The notes under the pieces were generated by a model. That model was given only the letters and a program-made list of their open reading frames with translations. It ran no database searches and was not told the DNA's origin. A stretch of 64,000 nucleotides of DNA from Streptomyces sp. 378 (GTDB taxonomy: Bacteria; Actinomycetota; Actinomycetes; Streptomycetales; Streptomycetaceae), in contig NZ_JASKMS010000007.1 in the NCBI RefSeq assembly GCF_030124145.1, positions 1 through 64,000 on the forward strand, given 5' to 3'. Positions 25,615-36,432 of the stretch are shown here, piece by piece. Numbering within the stretch: position 1 is the stretch's first letter; each line of letters begins with the position of its first letter. Both the position numbers and the translations under genes were made by a program.

Positions 25615-26721
25615 TTGATCCGAAACGGTTAATGTTCTGGGTCGTTGTTCCCTATGTGAGTGAACTAGTGGGGGGCGGACGGCAGTTGTCGCCGTCGGCA
25701 CCGGAGGCCCTTCGGATGCGGGCGGTAGCCGCGTTGGTGGCGGGCCGGACCCGCGAGGATGTCGCGGCGGTGTTCCAGGTCTCGCTGAAGGCTGTGGACA
25801 ACTGGTGGGCGAAGTGGCTGGCCGGCGGGCGCGAAGCACTCGTAGCTCGGCCGCGTGGGCGCCGGGTCGGCGAACATCAGGTCCTCGACGCGGCCGAGCA
25901 GCAGGCGATCCGGCAAGCGGTTCTGGATCACCGTCCCTGTGTGACCTGGGGCTGGCGGGGCAGCTGTGGACGCGGGCCGGGGCCGGAGATCTGATCGCGA
26001 AGCTGTACCGGGTACGGCTGACCGAGCAGGGCGTGGGCAAGTCCTGCGCCGCTGGGGCCTGTCCTTCCAGCGCCCGGACAAGCGGGCCGTCGAGCAGAAC
26101 GCGGAAGCGGTCCGCGTCTGGCGGGAGGAGACCTGGCCGCGATCCGGGCCAGGGCGAAGGCCGAGGGTGGTGAGGTGCTCTTCGCCGACCAGGTAGGCAT
26201 CCGTTCCGACCAGGTCACCGGCCGCACCTGGGGCGCCAAGGGGTGCACCCCCGTCGTGCGCCGCACGGGCAACCGGTTCTCGGTCAACGCGATGTCCGCG
26301 ATCAGCACCAAGGGCCGCATGCACTTCATGGTCTTCACCGAGACCTTCGACGCCTACGTCATGTGCCGCTTCCTGGACCGGCTCGCAGGCCACTTCGGCC
26401 GCAAGGTGCACCTCGTCGTGGACGGCCACTCCGCACACCGCTCCCGCAAGGTCCGCGCATGGCTGGCCGCCCACCCGGACCGCATCGAACTGCATTTCCT
26501 GCCGTCCTACTCGCCGGAGCTGAACCCCGACGAGTTGGTCAACGCCGACCTCAAACGGAGCCTGCCCATGCATAGCCGGGCCCGCGACCAGGCCTAACTC
26601 GCCGCCGAGACCCGCAGGTTCTTCCACCGCCGCCAACGCCAGCCACACATCGTCCGCGGTTACTTCGGCGGACCCCACGTCCGCTACACCGTCGAATAGA
26701 ACCCTTTGAGTTTCGGATCAA
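25615..26721 (+). mobile_element. IS630-type insertion sequence (inactive)
   Basis: An element of about 1.1 kb bounded by 12-bp perfect terminal inverted repeats: TTGATCCGAAAC at 25615-25626 and its complement GTTTCGGATCAA at 26710-26721. Both ends are flanked by TA (25613-25614 and 26722-26723), the target duplication expected of the IS630/Tc1/mariner superfamily. It contains one transposase frame, broken by several mutations. Confidence 0.9.
25656..26699 (+). pseudogene. IS630-family transposase, frameshifted
   Basis: The reconstructed protein is about 348 residues: an N-terminal helix-turn-helix region (TREDVAAVFQVSLKAVDNWW) and a DDE domain with LFADQVGIRSDQ, LVVDGHSAHRS and SPELNPDELVN carrying the expected Asp, Asp, Glu residues. 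The frame changes near 25940, 26042 and 26133, and a TAA at 26595-26597 stands where related transposases have Gln (QAQLAAETRRFF), a single C-to-T change. Homologous sequence continues to TAG 26697-26699. It cannot make an active enzyme. Confidence 0.9.
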
Positions 26722-26757
26722 TATGCAAGCGGTTGCCGTGTCCGATCAGCTGAGGGG

Positions 26758-26797
26758 GTCCCTGGATCGCCCCCGAACGCAGGGACGGTCCAGGGAC
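26758..26797 (-). terminator. Possible terminator of the serine/glycine operon
   Basis: GTCCCTGGA (26758-26766) pairs with TCCAGGGAC (26789-26797) over a 22-base loop, about 105 bp past the sdaA stop. A further CCAGGGACTTT copy follows near 26819. The long loop makes it a weak candidate. Confidence 0.35.
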
Positions 26798-26901
26798 TTT
26801 CACGTCTGTCCCAGGGAGATTCCAGGGACTTTCCGCCGAGTAAGCAGGGAAGGCACTGATAGCGCCGAAAGACACGAACGCGCTGGTCAGGACCGATTTC
26901 C

Positions 26902-28269
<1,368 letters not shown>

Positions 28270-28375
28270 GGGGGAACTCCTGACTACGGGGGTGGTGCAG
28301 AGGGGTGGGTGCCGCGCCCGCTTGTGGCCGACGCGGCGCCCGAAAGGTTTCTTCGCGGCCGTTGCGAGCCGCTTG

Positions 28376-29638
<1,263 letters not shown>

Positions 29639-29652
29639 GGGGCTACGACTCC

Positions 29653-30030
29653 TCAGCCGGCGGAGAACGCGGTGTACTCGTCGGCGGAGAGCAGGTCGCC
29701 CGGCTCGTCCGTGACGCGCACCTTGAACAGCCAGCCGCCCTCGAAGGGGGCCGAGTTCACCAGCGACGGGTCGTTCACGACGTCCTCGTTGACCTCGGTG
29801 ACCTCACCGGAGACCGGGGAGTACAGGTCGGACACCGACTTGGTCGACTCCAGCTCGCCGCAGGTCTCGCCGGCGGACACGGAGTCACCGACCTCGGGAA
29901 GCTGGACGAACACGACATCGCCGAGCGCGTTGGCCGCGTGCTCCGTGATGCCGACCGTCGAGACGCCGTCGTCGGCGGCCGACAGCCACTCGTGCTCCTT
30001 GCTGTAGCGCAGCTCTTGGGGGTTGCTCAT
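29653..30030 (-). CDS. gcvH: Glycine cleavage system H protein
   Basis: A 125-residue lipoyl carrier protein that shuttles the aminomethyl group between P, T and L proteins. The lipoyl domain is complete, with the modified lysine (Lys64) in [18 protein letters not shown]. It lies between gcvT (102 bp upstream) and glyA (14 bp downstream), all leftward. No gcvP is in this window, so the P protein must be encoded elsewhere. Confidence 0.95.
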   Translation of the reverse strand: MSNPQELRYSKEHEWLSAADDGVSTVGITEHAANALGDVVFVQLPEVGDSVSAGETCGELESTKSVSDLYSPVSGEVTEVNEDVVNDPSLVNSAPFEGGWLFKVRVTDEPGDLLSADEYTAFSAG

Positions 30031-30132
30031 GGCCTGGATTCTCCTGTACGCGCGGGAGTGCTGTGAAAGGGGGACTACGGGTGAGCTGGGACGACGGGCA
30101 CGGGGTCGCTGCCGCGGCCCTTCGGCCAGTGT

Positions 30133-31254
30133 CTACTTCTGGCGCGTGTAGAACGGCAGCGCCACGACCTCGTACGGCTCGTGACTGCCCCGGATGTCCA
30201 CGCCCACGCCGGTCGTGCCGGGCGCGGCGTGCGCGGGATCGACATAGGCCATCGCGATCGGCTTGCCGAGGGTGGGGGAGGGGGCGCCGGAGGTGACCTC
30301 GCCGATCACCTCGCCGCCGGCGACGACCGTGTACCCGGCGCGCGGTACCCGCCGGCCCTCGGCGACGAGGCCGACCAGGACGCGCGGCGGGTTCTGCTCG
30401 GCCCGGGCGGCGGCCTCGCGCAGGGCCTCGCGTCCCACGAAGTCGCCCTCCTTCTCGAACTTCACCACCCGGCCGAGCCCGGCGTCGAAGGGGGTCAGGG
30501 ACGTCGACAGCTCGTGCCCGTACAGCGGCATGCCCGCTTCCAGGCGCAGCGTGTCACGGCAGGACAGTCCGCACGGGACCAGGCCGACGCCCTCGCCGGC
30601 CTTGGTCAGGGCCTGCCACAGCTCGACCGCGTGCTCCGGCTTCACGAACAGCTCGAAGCCGTCCTCGCCGGTGTAGCCGGTGCGGGCGATCAGGGCCGGG
30701 ACGCCCGCGACCGTGCCGGGCAGACCGGCGTAGTACTTCAAGCCGTCCAGATCGGCGTCCGTGAGCGACTTCAGGATGCCGGGGGACTCAGGGCCCTGCA
30801 CGGCGATCAGCGCGTAGGCGTCCCGGTCGTCGCGCACCTCGGCGTCGAAAGCGGCGGCGCGCTCGGTCAGCGCGTCCAGGACGACCTGGGCGTTGGAGGC
30901 GTTGGCGACGACCATGTACTCGGTCTCGCCCAGCCGGTAGACGATGAGGTCGTCCAGGATGCCGCCGTCGGCCCGGCAGATCATGGTGTACCTGGCGCGG
31001 CCCGGCTTCACTCCGCCGATGTTGCCCACCAGGGCGAAGTCGAGGAGGGCGGCGGCCTGCGGGCCGGTGACGGTGATCTCACCCATGTGGGAGAGGTCGA
31101 ACAGTCCGGCCTTCGTGCGCACGGCGGTGTGCTCGTCGCGCTCGGAGCCGTAGCGCAGGGGCATGTCCCAGCCGGCGAAGTCGGTCATCGTCGCGCCGAG
31201 CGAGCGATGCAGGGCATCGAGCGCGGTGTGACGGAGTTCTCCTGTACTGCTCAC
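30133..31254 (-). CDS. gcvT: Glycine cleavage system aminomethyltransferase (T protein)
   Basis: A 373-residue enzyme that releases ammonia from the aminomethyl-lipoyl H protein and transfers the carbon to tetrahydrofolate. Motifs include FAGWDMPLRYGS, FDLSHMGEI (N-terminal folate-binding region), GYTGEDGFELFV and DTLRLEAGMPLYGHEL. The open frame runs to 31302, but I set the start at the GTG at 31254 (SSTGELRHTALD) because it has GGGAG upstream and fits the family N-terminus. It is the first gene after the tandem glycine riboswitch. Confidence 0.95.
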   Translation of the reverse strand: MSSTGELRHTALDALHRSLGATMTDFAGWDMPLRYGSERDEHTAVRTKAGLFDLSHMGEITVTGPQAAALLDFALVGNIGGVKPGRARYTMICRADGGILDDLIVYRLGETEYMVVANASNAQVVLDALTERAAAFDAEVRDDRDAYALIAVQGPESPGILKSLTDADLDGLKYYAGLPGTVAGVPALIARTGYTGEDGFELFVKPEHAVELWQALTKAGEGVGLVPCGLSCRDTLRLEAGMPLYGHELSTSLTPFDAGLGRVVKFEKEGDFVGREALREAAARAEQNPPRVLVGLVAEGRRVPRAGYTVVAGGEVIGEVTSGAPSPTLGKPIAMAYVDPAHAAPGTTGVGVDIRGSHEPYEVVALPFYTRQK

Positions 31255-31292
31255 AGTCGGTCGTCTCCCAGGGCAATGACGGGCGAGGTCGG

Positions 31293-31506
31293 TCCTCCCC
31301 ATCTGTCATCGGAACCTGAGAGGTTCGCCATGACCGCGCTGGTCCATGGCTTGCACCTTGGGTGGGGCCACGCCCTGCCGGGACAGGGGAGGGCCCGCTT
31401 TTCAGATGTGCCTCGCCCGCGCGGTAACGGGGCCTGAGAGATTCAAGGGAGGGACTTGCTCCTTCGGCGCCCCAGCTCTTGCGGTGCTGGGGACTCTCCC
31501 GCGCGG
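31293..31506 (-). promoter_or_regulatory. Tandem glycine riboswitch upstream of gcvT
   Basis: On the minus strand, two glycine aptamers follow one another. The first (about 31506-31376) shows GGGAGAG, GCGCCGAAGGAGCAAG (complement of 31456-31470 and flanks), CTCTCAGG (complement of 31433-31440) and GGCGAGGCACATCTGAAAAG. The second (about 31365-31293) shows CCACCCAAGGTGCAAGCC, a second CTCTCAGG (complement of 31315-31322) and GACAGATGGGGAGG. It ends about 40 bp before the gcvT start. By family knowledge, glycine binding switches the downstream glycine-cleavage genes on. No clear terminator lies between it and gcvT, so control may be translational. Confidence 0.9.
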
Positions 31507-31733
31507 ATTCAAACGGCCGGTATGCAGTTGGCGCGCACATCATTGCACGCATCCTTCCGGTGCGGCAGGGGGACCTTTCACAGGGAGTGCACGAGTCCCG
31601 CCCGCCGGACTCCGCGACCTGTAGCAGCCCTGTTGCAGGACGAGGACGTAAATGAGAGGCCTGCTGCATTACCTTCTCTTTACACTCAGCGGGGATGGGA
31701 CTCCGTACCTGGCCCCAGGGGAGGACGATCACG

Positions 31734-32408
31734 GTGAACAGGACCACCGCGTACGCGACGACGGGCATCGCGCTGCCCGACCAGCCGGCCGCCGCTCCGG
31801 TCCGGGCGGTCCGCGCCCCGGTGCCGGTGCCGGCGCCGGTCGTCCGCGATCTGCGTGACCGCGCCGGGCGCGGCCCGCGCACGCTGCTGTTCGGACCCCG
31901 CGACCTCGTCGTGGTCACGGGTCTGCCCGGCAGCGGCAAGTCCACACTGATGCGGCGCACCGTGCCGGACCGGCGGATCGACTCCCAGGACACCCGCGAC
32001 CGCTGGGAGCGCCGCATGCCGCGCGCCCTGCCGTACGCGCTCTACCGCCCGCTCGTCCGCCTCGCCCACTACGCCGGGCTGCGGCGCGCACTGCGCACGG
32101 GCGAGGGCCTCGTCGTGCACGACTGCGGCACCCAGGCCTGGGTCCGCCGCTGGCTGGCCCGCGAGGCCCGCCGCCGGGGCGGCACGCTCCACCTGCTGCT
32201 GCTCGACGTCACCCCCGAACAGGCGCTGGCCGGCCAGCGCGACCGGGGCCGCGGCGTCTCGCACTACGCGTTCCTGCGCCACCGCGCGGCGAGCACCCGC
32301 CTGCTGCGCGCGGTGGAGCGCGGTGACCTCCCCACCGGCTGCGGCTCGGCCGTCCTCGCCGACCGGGCCGCGGCCGACGCCCTCCGCAGCATCGGCTTCA
32401 CCGGCTGA
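31734..32408 (+). CDS. P-loop NTPase, AAA/zeta-kinase-like
   Basis: A 224-residue soluble protein with Walker A VVVTGLPGSGKSTLMRR (about residue 62-78). The DSQDTRDRWERRM region that follows resembles the base/substrate loop of small polynucleotide or sugar kinases and zeta-type kinases, and LHLLLLDVTPEQALAGQRDR looks like the lid region. The substrate is unknown. The GTG at 31734 is supported by GGGGAGGA eight bases upstream. It is transcribed away from the riboswitch. The C-terminus is complete (IGFTG). Confidence 0.8.
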   Translation: MNRTTAYATTGIALPDQPAAAPVRAVRAPVPVPAPVVRDLRDRAGRGPRTLLFGPRDLVVVTGLPGSGKSTLMRRTVPDRRIDSQDTRDRWERRMPRALPYALYRPLVRLAHYAGLRRALRTGEGLVVHDCGTQAWVRRWLAREARRRGGTLHLLLLDVTPEQALAGQRDRGRGVSHYAFLRHRAASTRLLRAVERGDLPTGCGSAVLADRAAADALRSIGFTG

Positions 32409-33240
32409 CGGGCCGGAGGCGGGGAGTCGGGCCGGTGGCCCGGGGGCGACGGGGCGCACGAGTGCCACCCGTCGGCGGCCCCGGCTGTGGGGCTTCGGTG
32501 TGACGGGTGCCGCCCGTTGGCGGCCCCGGTCGTGGGGCGTCGGGTGTATGGGTGTCGCCCGTCGTGTGGGTGCCGCCTGTCGGCGGCTCCCGGCCCCGGA
32601 CGCCGGGCGTTACGGGTGCCACCTGCCGGTGGCCCCGGCTGTGGGGCTTCGGTGTGTGAGTGCCGCCCGCTGGCGGCCCCGGCCGTGGGCCGTCTGTCGG
32701 CGGCTCCCGGCCCCGGACGCCGGGCGTTACGGGTGCCACCTGCCGGTGGCCCCGGCTGTGGGGCTTCGGTGTGTGAGTGCCGCCCGCTGGCGGCCCCGGC
32801 CGTGGGCCGTCTGTCGGCGGCTCCCGGCCCCGGACGCCGGGCGTTACGGGTGCCACCTGCCGGTGGCCCTGGCCGTGGGGGTCTCGGGTGTGTGGGTGCC
32901 GCCTGTCGGCGGCTCAGGGCGCGGGGCTCCGGGTGTACGGGGGTCGCCCGTCGGTGGCTTTGCCGCGGGGCTCCGGGCGTTACGAGGGCCACCTGTCGGC
33001 GGCGCCCGGTCGCTGGGTTTCGAGTGTGGGTGTCGCCCGCTGGGGAGGGTTCCTCACCCCGGGCCTCCGGGCGTTACGGGGGCCACCCGCCGGAGGCCTC
33101 GGCCCCGGGGCTCCGGGTGTACGGGTGCCGCCCGCCGACGGCGCCTGCCCGGGCCCCCGGGCGTTACGGGTGCCGCCCGCCGACGGCCCCCGCCCCCCCG
33201 GGCTCCCCTCACCCGCTTCACACCCGACCGCGCCGCGCGC
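32409..33240. repeat. GC-rich minisatellite field with 117-bp tandem core
   Basis: No gene is recognised in about 830 bp. Related 50-65 bp blocks recur throughout, each with a GGTGCCGCCCG(T/C)(T/C)GGCGGC-like palindrome followed by CCCCGG...GTGGGGCTTCGGGTGT. Within it a longer unit repeats exactly every 117 bp, with the same CGGCGGCTCCCGGCCCCGGA at 32581, 32698 and 32815. Open frames crossing the region are a by-product of GC content and the 39-codon period. Confidence 0.85.
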
Positions 33241-33294
33241 CCGAGCCGTTAGCCTTTTGAGCCACAGCAGTGGTTCCAGGCAGGCGGTAGGCAG

Positions 33295-34083
33295 ATGGAC
33301 TTCCCGGCGGAATTCTCCGCGGACTTTCCGGCGCAGACGCAGACCCACCCGCACGGCGGTTGGCCCGGCAACGAACTGGAGGAGGTGCTCTCGGCCTCCC
33401 TCGGCGCCGGTCCGGCGGCCGGCGGGCGGATCGTCGAGGTGCTCGGCCGGAGCTTCGTGTGGGTCCCGCTGCCCAGCGGCGGCGGCCCGCACAGCGGCCC
33501 CCTCGACCTGCCCGGCATCGAGATCGACGGCCAGGCGTTCGTGCCGGTGTTCAGCTCCGAGGAGCAGTTCCGCCAGGTCGTCGGCTCCCACATGGCGTAC
33601 ACCATCGCCCCCGCCGTGGAGTTCGCCCGCGGCCTGCCCCCGCACGCGGGGATGGTCGTCAACCCGGGCGGTGTGGTGGGCATCCCGCTCCCGCCGCCCG
33701 CCGTGGCGGAGTTGTGCCGGGCTGGCCGGACCCCGCTGGACGGCCCCGCGAGCGGCGGCCGGGTCCGTCTCTTCGAGCCCGACTGGCAGGACGACCCGGT
33801 GGATTTCCTGGCCGCGGCGTCCGCCGAGTTCGAGACCACCGGCGTCGTCGTGACGGCCCGCCGCTGTCTCGCCGCCATCGAGACCGCCGAGCCCGTGATG
33901 TTCGTGGGCGTCGAACTCTCCCAGCGGGAAGGAGACTTGCGCGCGCTCCCGTTGGAGGCCCTCACCCGGGCCGTCACCGCCGTCCCGGCCCCCTGGCCGG
34001 TCAACCTGGTGCTCCTGGACGTGACGGAGGACCCGGTGGCCACCTGGATGACGGAGCGGGTCCGGCCCTTCTACCAGCGGTAG
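33295..34083 (+). CDS. SseB-family protein (enhanced serine sensitivity)
   Basis: A 262-residue soluble protein with an N-terminal SseB domain (about 20-140: NELEEVLSASLG, SFVWVPLPSG, FVPVFSSEEQF, GMVVNPGGVVGIPLPPP) and a C-terminal SseB-C-type domain (about 150-262: ALTRAVTAVPAPWPVNLVLL and DPVATWMTERVRPFYQ). E. coli SseB was named for serine sensitivity; its biochemical role is unknown. The next gene ends in the same AMWLRAKARPFYDR-like signature, so the two are tandem paralogs. They sit close to the serine/glycine genes. Confidence 0.85.
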   Translation: MDFPAEFSADFPAQTQTHPHGGWPGNELEEVLSASLGAGPAAGGRIVEVLGRSFVWVPLPSGGGPHSGPLDLPGIEIDGQAFVPVFSSEEQFRQVVGSHMAYTIAPAVEFARGLPPHAGMVVNPGGVVGIPLPPPAVAELCRAGRTPLDGPASGGRVRLFEPDWQDDPVDFLAAASAEFETTGVVVTARRCLAAIETAEPVMFVGVELSQREGDLRALPLEALTRAVTAVPAPWPVNLVLLDVTEDPVATWMTERVRPFYQR

Positions 34084-34095
34084 GGCAACGCACCG

Positions 34096-34142
34096 AAGGG
34101 GCGCGGGGAACCGCGCGAGAACCACACGCGGCCCGCACCGGC
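34096..34142 (+). repeat. Streptomyces-type intergenic repeat
   Basis: AAGGGGCGCGGGGAACCGCG followed by CGAGAACCACACGCGGCCCG is a member of a repeat common between Streptomyces genes. The same family appears in reverse inside the ABC gene at 7013-7061. Confidence 0.7.
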
Positions 34143-34221
34143 ACGGCGGCGCCAGGTTCGGAGTCGGCGTGCGGGCTTAAGCTAGGGCACCGTCGAGGCG
34201 TTGTACGAAGGGGCGGTAAAG

Positions 34222-35022
34222 GTGAGCGCGAGCGGCACGGCCGCGGCCGGACAGGTCGAGCACATGCTGCGCCAGGTCACGCCCGGGCGCTACGACGCCT
34301 ATGAGGCACTCCTGCGCGCGCTCGCGACCCCGCACACCGGCCAGATCTGGATGCTCCTGTGGCACGGGCAGGCCGGCTCGCCGGACGCCCAGTACGGGAA
34401 CATGGACGTCGACGGCTACGGCTACGCCCCCTGTGTGACCTCCGCTCAGGAGCTCTCCGCCAGCGGCTGGAACCGCTCGTACGAGGTGGTCGACGGGATC
34501 GACGTCGCCCGCGCCCTCTACCCCGACCACTACGGACTGTGGCTCAACCCGCACGCCCCCGGCGGGGGCGTCGGCATCCCCTGGCTCGACCTGCGCCGGA
34601 TCGCGACGGGCCTGGACCGCCAGCCCGCCGGCCCCCTGCGCCTGTCCGAACCGGCCATCGAGATCCCCCAGTTCTACGCCCTGCTCGCGCAGAACGCCCA
34701 CCGCACCCCGGCCGTCCGCTCGTTGCGCCGCGCCTGGGTGCAGCCCGCGCTCGGGGCGCCGTACCTCGCCATCGGACTGGATGTGTACGACACCTCGCCG
34801 CCGGCCGTGGACTCCGTGCGCGCGATGATGCAGCAGTCCCTCGGCGCCGTGCCCGACGGGCTGCCCGTGTCGACCGTCGCCCTGTCCGACGAGCACGACC
34901 CGGTCGCGATGTGGCTGCGCGCGAAGGCCCGCCCCTTCTACGACCGCGAGGCGCACGCCACGGCCCCCGTCCAGGCTCCGGCGTCGGGCTACGGATATCC
35001 TCCGGCTCAAGGCCGGTACTGA
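34222..35022 (+). CDS. SseB-family protein, second copy
   Basis: A 266-residue soluble protein. The N-terminal SseB-like region (about 10-130) includes RYDAYEALLRALATPHTGQI, MLLWHGQAGSPDAQYG and YGLWLNPHAPGGGVGIPW. The C-terminal domain (about 160-245) ends DPVAMWLRAKARPFYDRE, and a short Pro/Gly/Tyr tail follows. The GTG at 34222 has AAGGGG upstream; a TTG at 34201 is the next in-frame choice. It differs from its neighbour mainly in the N-terminal half. No catalytic residues can be named. Confidence 0.83.
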   Translation: MSASGTAAAGQVEHMLRQVTPGRYDAYEALLRALATPHTGQIWMLLWHGQAGSPDAQYGNMDVDGYGYAPCVTSAQELSASGWNRSYEVVDGIDVARALYPDHYGLWLNPHAPGGGVGIPWLDLRRIATGLDRQPAGPLRLSEPAIEIPQFYALLAQNAHRTPAVRSLRRAWVQPALGAPYLAIGLDVYDTSPPAVDSVRAMMQQSLGAVPDGLPVSTVALSDEHDPVAMWLRAKARPFYDREAHATAPVQAPASGYGYPPAQGRY

Positions 35023-35408
35023 CGGCTCGTGAGCCGGTACTGACCGCCCCTCAGTCGGTACTGACCGGCTCGAAGTCGCCCTCCGAACCCCTCCCGTACC
35101 GCTCCGCGAAACGGGACGATCACGCGGCTCTCCGCGCGTAGATAGGGGTGAAGTGTGCGCCTATGTCTTAAAATTCACCCATCTCAGCCTGTCCGACCCG
35201 CGTTACCCGCTGTCCGGATAACGGAACCCCGCAGACAGCATCACGTTTACGCATCCTTTCATCGCCAAGTCTGGCAACAGATCGCCAAAGCGTTGAAGAC
35301 TCCCGGCAAGACACGGGCCGGGTCGGTCTCGTGTACGAGACAAACAAAACCGCTACAGCGGCAGCCAGGGGGTCGGCGATCGCCGGCCCGAGAGGGGTCA
35401 ATCGCACC
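35023..35408. other. Intergenic leader of the peptide transporter operon
   Basis: About 385 bp without a recognisable gene. The first part has three GGTACTGAC(C/G) repeats (near 35034, 35056 and 35076 by eye). The middle is AT-richer (GTCTTAAAATTCACCC, near 35165) and probably holds the promoter of the oligopeptide transporter genes. I cannot assign -35/-10 boxes with confidence. Confidence 0.4.
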
Positions 35409-36407
35409 GTGACCGCACCGATCGAGACCACCGGGGCGGAAGCCGGAGCACAGCCCGAGGCCGTGCTCTCCGGGGTCAAGAAGAGCCAGATCGAGGGGCG
35501 TTCGCTCACCCAGATCGCCTGGATGCGCTTCAAGCGGGACAAGGTGGCAATGGCGGGAGGTGTCATCGTCATCCTGCTGGTGCTGATGGCGGTGTTCTCC
35601 AAGCCGATCCAGTGGATCTTCGACCTCGATCCCAACAAGTTCAACCAGGACCTGATCGACCCCGCGTTGCTCGCCCCCAAGGGCGGCTGGGGCGGGATGA
35701 GTTGGGACCACCCGCTCGGCGTGGACCCCCAGTACGGCCGGGACATGCTGGCCCGCATCATCGACGGTTCCTGGGTCTCCCTCCTGGTCGCGGGCGGCGC
35801 CACACTGCTGTCCGTGTGCATCGGCACCGTGCTCGGTGTCGTCGCCGGGTACTACGGCGGCTGGATCGACAGCGTGATCAGCAGGCTCATGGACACGTTC
35901 CTGGCCTTCCCCCTGCTGCTGTTCGCCATCTCGATCTCGGCCTCGGTGCAGGACGGGTTCTTCGGCCTCGAGGGCCTGTCCCTGCGCATCAGCGTGCTGA
36001 TCTTCGTGATCGGCTTCTTCAGCTGGCCGTACATCGGCCGCATCGTGCGGGCCCAGACCATGACCCTGCGCAAGCGGGAGTTCATCGAGGCCTCCACGAG
36101 CCTCGGGGCGCGCGGCCCGTACATCCTGTTCCGGGAACTGCTCCCGAACCTCGTCGCGCCGATCCTCGTCTACTCGACGCTGATCATCCCGACGAACATC
36201 CTGTTCGAGGCCGCGCTGAGCTTCCTCGGCGTCGGTATCGCTCCGCCGCAGGCCTCCTGGGGCGGCATGCTCAGCAACGCTGTGGATCTCTACACAGCTG
36301 ATCCGCAGTACATGTTCGTGCCCGGACTGGCGATCTTCATCACCGTCCTGGCCTTCAACCTGCTGGGTGACGGGCTGCGTGACGCCCTCGACCCTCGCAG
36401 CAAGTGA
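35409..36407 (+). CDS. Oligopeptide ABC importer, permease (OppC/DppC type)
   Basis: A 332-residue inner-membrane permease with about six TM helices. The first is VAMAGGVIVILLVLMAVF, and an external domain follows (DLDPNKFNQDLIDP). The EAA-type loop that docks on the ATPases reads EFIEASTSLGARGPYILFRE, with LPNLVAPILVY after it. The start is the GTG at 35409 (TAPIETTGAEAG) with GAGGGG upstream; a GTG at 35331 is possible. It is the first gene of a five-gene importer with the order permease C, binding protein, permease B, ATPase D, ATPase F. Confidence 0.9.
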   Translation: MTAPIETTGAEAGAQPEAVLSGVKKSQIEGRSLTQIAWMRFKRDKVAMAGGVIVILLVLMAVFSKPIQWIFDLDPNKFNQDLIDPALLAPKGGWGGMSWDHPLGVDPQYGRDMLARIIDGSWVSLLVAGGATLLSVCIGTVLGVVAGYYGGWIDSVISRLMDTFLAFPLLLFAISISASVQDGFFGLEGLSLRISVLIFVIGFFSWPYIGRIVRAQTMTLRKREFIEASTSLGARGPYILFRELLPNLVAPILVYSTLIIPTNILFEAALSFLGVGIAPPQASWGGMLSNAVDLYTADPQYMFVPGLAIFITVLAFNLLGDGLRDALDPRSK

Positions 36408-36432
36408 TCCATCGAATGAGGGGGCTTCCTCA

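Noticed and set aside
25080..25994. A 304-codon plus-strand frame spanning the glycosyltransferase relic and transposase start.
   Set aside because: It joins an out-of-frame part of the relic to the transposase N-terminus across the IS boundary; it is not one gene.
32323..33252. Long frames through the minisatellite field, e.g. 309 and 257 codons.
   Set aside because: Open only because units are triplet-periodic and GC-rich; the products are simple Arg/Pro/Gly/Cys repeats without a ribosome binding site.
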